Origin: Liolophura sinensis
Lineage: Eukaryota > Mollusca > Polyplacophora > Chitonida > Chitonidae
NCBI RefSeq assembly: GCF_032854445.1
Contig: NC_088298.1
Coordinates: forward strand, 12,635,504-12,699,503
DNA length: 64,000 bases
Direction of reading: 5' to 3'
Part shown: in pieces, positions 59,114 through 64,000 of the stretch
Position numbering within the stretch: the stretch's first letter is position 1
Layout of the letters: each line of letters starts with the position of its first letter
Notes under the pieces: model-generated
Database searches by the model: none
The model's input: only the letters and a program-made list of their open reading frames with translations
What the model was told of the DNA's origin: nothing
Translations under genes and position numbers: made by a program

Positions 59114-59521
59114 TTACCAGTAATGACACATGGGACACCTACCAGGAATCGATAGCTGAGACGACCATGGGTGCGCACAGACACATTATTTGCTGGACAG
59201 CAGTAGTGTATTGAAGCCAGCACGAAAAGTTCAGCGGTGTTCAAGGTAAGCTGATGGAATGTGTCAGGACTGTCATGATAAACCTAATCACAGCTCTACA
59301 GAGCTGATTATACTGATAGCTTATGGCGCTAAGTTTGTGATATGAGGAGCAAGTGAAGGGATTTCCCATTTTGTGGAAACTAACGTCATAAAACAAAGGC
59401 ACTAGTTTTATTGCAGATTTGATTCGATATGTTCTAGAGCTGTGATGAACAAGGGGAAGTAAATCAGTGATGACCGTATACCCATTTTCTCCGAAGTGTT
59501 GCAGGCATGGCCTGGTTTTAT

Positions 59522-59615
59522 TGATTTATTTGATTGGTATTTTACACCTTACTCAAGAACATTTTAGTTACTCGACGGCGGTTAACATTATGGTGGGAGG
59601 AAACCTAGTAGAGTA
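59522..59615 (-). mobile_element. SINE family 1, tail fragment
   Basis: TTTATTTGATTGGTATTTTA, CTCGACGGCGGTTAACATTA and TGGTGGGAGGAAACC; broken at the (TA)n run. Confidence 0.8.
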
Positions 59616-59618
59616 TGT

Positions 59619-59620
59619 CA

Positions 59621-59686
<66 letters not shown>
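59619..59686. repeat. (TA)n microsatellite
   Basis: About 65 bp of TA between two SINE copies. Confidence 0.95.
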
Positions 59687-59688
<2 letters not shown>

Positions 59689-59703
59689 TTATTTATTTAT
59701 GGG

Positions 59704-59970
59704 GGGCCTCCGTGGCTCAGTCGGTTAGCGCGCTAGCGCAGCGTAATGACCCAGGAGTCTCTCACCAATGCGGTCGCTGTGAGTTCAAGTCCAGTTCATG
59801 CTGGCTTCCTCTCCGGCCGTACGTGGGAAGGTCTGCCAGCAACCTGCGGATGGTCGTGGGTTTCCCCCGGGCTGTGCCCGGTTTCCACCCACCATAATGC
59901 TGGCCGCCGTCGTATAAGTGAAATATTCTTGAGTACGGCGTAAAACACCAATCAAATAAATAAATAAATA
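59704..59970 (+). mobile_element. SINE family 1, full length reference copy
   Basis: The most complete copy: head GGGCCTCCGTGGCTCAGTCG with A box, GAGTTCAAGTCC B box, body, GAGTACGGCGTAAAACACCA and AATAAATAAATAAA tail. TTTATTTATGGG flanks both sides (ending near 59703 on the left, 59973-59984 on the right) as a target-site duplication. Confidence 0.95.
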
Positions 59971-59984
59971 AATTTATTTATGGG

Positions 59985-61890
59985 ACAGCTCATATCATAA
60001 GAGCTGGCAGCGACGCCTTCTATCGCAGCAACGCCTTCTGTCGCAGCGACGCCTTCTGGCAGTTACGCTTTCGGCCATAGGAGCTGACGCCATCGTGTGA
60101 TCGACACATGAACGAACTCATAAACGAAGAATTACCGGATGATTTGTGACAATAAGAGGGATATATATGTCGTGGAGACATTAATCCAAACTTCAGGTGC
60201 GTCATTGGACATACTCTGTACAGCGCCTGCGCCGTTCTGTGTGTTCGCTTTAGGTTAGGCTACAAGTGTGCAATTCGTGTTAGCTAACTGGTTGGATGAT
60301 ACTGTCTCAAAGGCAATATAGGCTTTTGATACACTATGAATTTCTGCACTGTTATTTTACACCTAGTTAAAATATATCAGAATTTTAACTGTTTTGAATA
60401 AAACCAAGGGTTACTATGTAGGCGCCGGAGGTCACGAAGGTTTCAAAATGCTATGACGTGACTCTCAGCAGCAAAAGCTCCAAAATAGTGGTCATGCCAG
60501 GTTATTTATGATATGTTCTATATCAGTATGAGAGTATGAGAGTATGGAAGGCGAACACCGCCACAAATACATCTCCAAACTGAAATAAGCATCTCCAAAA
60601 CCAAACAACCATCTCTCAAACTGAGTAAGCATGTCCTAAATCGAATACGTATCTCCTAAGCATATGTTCCAAATCAGCATCTCTCAAACGGAATATGCAT
60701 CTTCTGGTTAGAGCCAAGGGAAATAGCCAACTTTCGCCAATAAACAGAGGGCGCTTTTTGGCTACTAAAACAGGGGAGTTAATTAACAGGACATGACAAT
60801 ATTAAAAATTTGCGTGGTCATTTATAATATGTAAACTTTGATATATGGAGTAGTGTGATTGCAGCGTACATACGTACTTATGAATACTGATACCAAATTG
60901 TACCCTGCAGATTAACTCTTGGCTTACTTCATGGTAGTCATAGCAATGAAAGTAATTCACGCATCTTTTATAATAATAGATGTATGTATGAGTCCTCGTA
61001 TATACAGAAGCATGCTATATTAAAAAGGAAAAGATCACTCCAAGACCGCAGAAGTACACCGGCCTATTTTACGTCCCATATGTGTAGCTTTACTCCGACT
61101 GGACTGCCCCTATCTCAATATGCAGTTGTATAACATTGTTCAATTTTTGAAGTGTTCCTGTCGATAAATACTTCTAACTTCCAAACACTATTATAGGAGC
61201 TTTGTGATACATATGACAGAATTATTACATCAGCGTTCCAAATGGAAGCATATGTGCGGCATGGCCAAAGTATTGTGTGTGCGCTGTAAATTCGTGGTCA
61301 ACAGTTTATAAATGCCCAGGGGTGTGTCCAGGGCTAAAAATGTAACAAAACATTCTTCCCAATACTGTGTTTATTTACACCAGAATCTCAGATACGCTTA
61401 TTAGATTGTATTTTTCGCCTCGATACACTGTTGTGTGGCCCTTGGATTACCCTAATTAACACAAACCATGTTTTTCGAAGAACAAAGTATCATACTGAAC
61501 AAACTGCACTACAGAATATAAAACTTTCGAAGAATATGGGTATTATCAGGAAAGTTCTGCCGACTGATCAATTCAGTGCGGCCAGAAAAAAAGACGGTAT
61601 ACGCTAAAATACAACAAACACTACAGTTTGGATGGACTAAACATTTAATCTCTAACTTGTCAAATTATATTCACTTAAATTCTGCTGAAAAAATGATTAA
61701 CCGAGCGATCAGTTTTCTCCAACATGCTGTCAGTGTGCCTGGTGGAGGATTCACCCATCGTACAGAAAAGAATATGCGACACCCATCATTGTTGAAGAAC
61801 AAGACAGGCCTTAATTTCTTCGATGATGCTTGTTAGAAGATGCTTGTGCCTGACCTTTCTTCGGTTTGGGAGCTGCTTATACGGTGGACC
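59985..61890. other. Non-coding, nothing recognised
   Basis: Apart from two to three 19-bp CGCCTTCTGTCGCAGCGA units at 60012-60055 and a short CATCTCC(A/T)AA-rich stretch near 60565-60700, I see no structure or gene. Confidence 0.4.
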
Positions 61891-61894
61891 TGTC

Positions 61895-62500
61895 TTTGGT
61901 TTGGGAGATACTTGTTTGGTTTTTGCAGATGCTTATTCGGTTTTTGAGAGGCTTGTTTGGTTTGGAGAGACACTTGTTTGGTTTGGGAAATGCTTATTTG
62001 GTTTGGGAGATGCTTGTTTGGTTTGGGGAGACACTTGTTTGGTTTGGGAAATACTTATTTGGTTTGAGAGATGCTTCTTTGGTTTGGGAGATGCTTATTT
62101 GGTTTGGAAGATGCTTCTTTGGTTTGGGAAATGCTTATTTGGGTTGGGAAATGCTCATTTGGTTTGGGAGATGATGTTTGGTTTGGGAGAGGCTTATTTG
62201 ATTTGGGAGATGCTTATTTGGTTTGGAAGATGCTTGTTTGGTTTGGGGAGACACTTGTTTGGTTTGGGAAATACTTATTTGGTTTGGGAGATGCTTATTT
62301 GGTTTGAGAGATGCTTCTTTGGTTTGGGAGATGCTTATTTGGTTTGGAAGATGCTTGTTTAGCTTGGGAAATGCTTATTTGGTTTGGGAAATGCTTATTC
62401 GGTTTGGGAGATGCTTGTTTGGTTTGGGAGAGGCTTATTTGGTTTTGAACATGTTTGTTTTATTTCGGAGATGCTCATTTAATTTGGGGGATGTATGTTT
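61895..62500. repeat. 0.6-kb array of 20-bp G/T-rich units
   Basis: About 30 copies of GGTTTGGGAGATGCTTATTT with small variants. Because 20 is not a multiple of three, all three plus frames are open and share the same shifting peptide (FGLGDAYLVWEMLIWFGRC), which explains the overlapping long frames here. Confidence 0.93.
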
Positions 62501-63360
62501 GGTGGTTTTCGCCTTCCATACTAGAGAGCCGTCCAAGATGCGCGTAGAAGTATGGCATACCGCAAAAGTTTTGTGGATGTATATTTTTGGTTGACAAATG
62601 CTCTACATAAATATTCAGCAAAATATGAACTAATTACATCACTGCGACCACTAGACAAGTTTTGTCTTTGCATCGAGTGCAACATACATGAGCTTGCTTT
62701 GGTTTAGCCTTACCTCAAGAAATCTGTGCAAAGTGTGCTAGTGGTTTCCGTGCTGTAAAACGATCATAGGTAGAGCGGTGCATGCTCAGGAAGGATTATG
62801 CAGTAGACTTTGTACTTGTGATGACAATGGTTTACGATCTCACCAGGAAATGGCTGTGATTACCGTGCGTTCTTGATTAACTGCGTATCGCCGACTGTTT
62901 GACGAGGTTATCATTCAAGTTATGTCAGCAGCTAATACACATAAATTAATCAACTTGAAGTTTACACATGTCTGCTTATCTGCTCCAGACGTGTGTTATC
63001 ACTGTAAAGACGGGTACTTCCCTCACTGATTCTGATAAAAAAGACCGTATTCTCACAACGCATGCACCGCTCTCTGCGCTCACTTTGCATGAGTGATTGC
63101 ACAGACAAATTTTTGGCCCAAATCTGGAACAACGCCGAGGTCAATGGAGCCACAACGAGAATGCAGGAACTGATGTCGACCAAAACAAAATATCTGTTAT
63201 TTTGATTATACACGAAATACTCCATAAGATGAACGCCTTTGAAAAACAAAAGAAAAAAGAAAGCAATGTCGGCAAAAAATAGATCTATTATTGCTCAGTG
63301 CTGTGATAACCATGTCGCTGGATGCATGCAAATATATATATATATATGCATTGCAGTACA
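62501..63360. other. Non-coding, nothing recognised
   Basis: A short (TA)n run at about 63331-63346; otherwise no feature. Confidence 0.4.
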
Positions 63361-63364
63361 GTAA

Positions 63365-64000
63365 GGTTCTACACCCTCACTGTAATGCGTGGCCACTCAC
63401 TGTATGGTGTCGACTTGTTGCTATGCAGTAAATCTTTCACCGCACTATACAGTACGGTCGCCATATAGTAGTGAATAGGAAGTCCACTCACCGTGTTCTT
63501 GAACCTTGCGATACTGCAAGACGTGGCACTGTTTGGTAGCTGCTCGGTTCTGTATGGCGGCTCTGTGGTACTGTGTGTTTGTCGTTCAATTCTGTATGGC
63601 GGCTCTGCTGTACTGTGTATTAGCCAGTCAGTTTTGTATAATAAAGAGTGCTAAAACATTTGATTCAATACGGTGGCTCTACGGTACGTTCAATTCTGCC
63701 ATTGGGTTCTGTGCGTCAGCTCTACGGCACTGTGTGTCAGCAGTTCGGTTCTGTACGGTGGCTCTACTGTACTGTGTGTTAGCCGTTCAGTTTTGTACTG
63801 TGGCTCTACGGTGCTGTGTGTTAGCCGTTCAGTTTTGCACTGTGGCTCTACGGTGCTGTGTGTTAGCCGTTCGGTTCTGTACGGTGGCTCTACGGCACTG
63901 TGTATTAGCCGATCGATTCCATGCGGTGGCTCTATGGCACAGTGGGTTAGCAGTTCGGGTCTGTGTGGCGGAACTATGGTACTGTATGTTAGTCGTTCGA
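63365..64000. repeat. About 42-bp tandem array running off the window
   Basis: The unit contains TGTACGGTGGCTCTACGGTA and CTGTGTGTTAGCCGTTCAGT. AGCCGTTCAG recurs at 63781 and 63823, 42 bp apart. At least 12 imperfect copies; the array continues beyond the window. Confidence 0.9.

Overview
This is animal (eukaryotic) DNA, most likely from a marine lophotrochozoan such as a mollusc or brachiopod. Genes are split into small exons by GT-AG introns. About a quarter of the window is minisatellite. Many copies of a tRNA-derived SINE ending in a (AAAT)n tail are present, a type I associate with molluscs and relatives. No prokaryotic gene organisation is present. The species cannot be fixed from sequence alone. 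There is one 200-N assembly gap at 17570-17769.

Region 1 (1-17.8 kb) holds two copies of a core-2/I-branching beta-1,6-N-acetylglucosaminyltransferase (GCNT) gene: the last exon of one copy (1525-1811) and a frameshifted large exon of another (16412-17393) beside the gap. Between them lie long tandem arrays (about 260-bp, 15-bp, 53-bp and 75-bp units) and a head-to-tail fusion of two broken Tc1-like transposases.

Region 2 (18.9-36.6 kb) is the most interesting part. It holds two tandem plus-strand genes, each with five coding exons, that I reconstructed from splice sites. Intron phases match exactly and two exons have identical lengths. They encode paralogous 247- and 253-aa precursors with an N-terminal hydrophobic signal or anchor, a pro-region with a shared PGYFR motif and a CxxxC pair, two furin-type sites, and a C-terminal domain of about 108 aa. 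That domain looks like a neurotrophin/Spaetzle-superfamily cystine knot: its first half is NGF-like (TTAT..KG and KQYF...C in gene A) and its end is Spaetzle-like (KLPGCCKC). These are probably secreted or shed ligands for Trk-, p75- or Toll-type receptors, in a form I do not recognise as a named family.

Region 3 (36.6-50 kb) has a 2.3-kb 31-bp satellite with a tRNA-SINE inserted in it, then two minus-strand MAPEG-fold membrane protein genes (TMEM79-like paralogues, about 4 kb apart), then a 58-64-bp array.

Region 4 (50-64 kb) is mostly non-coding, with SINEs and further minisatellites. One convincing terminal coding exon (56171-56949) encodes a basic, Ser/Arg/Pro-rich protein with three related short repeats and no recognised function.
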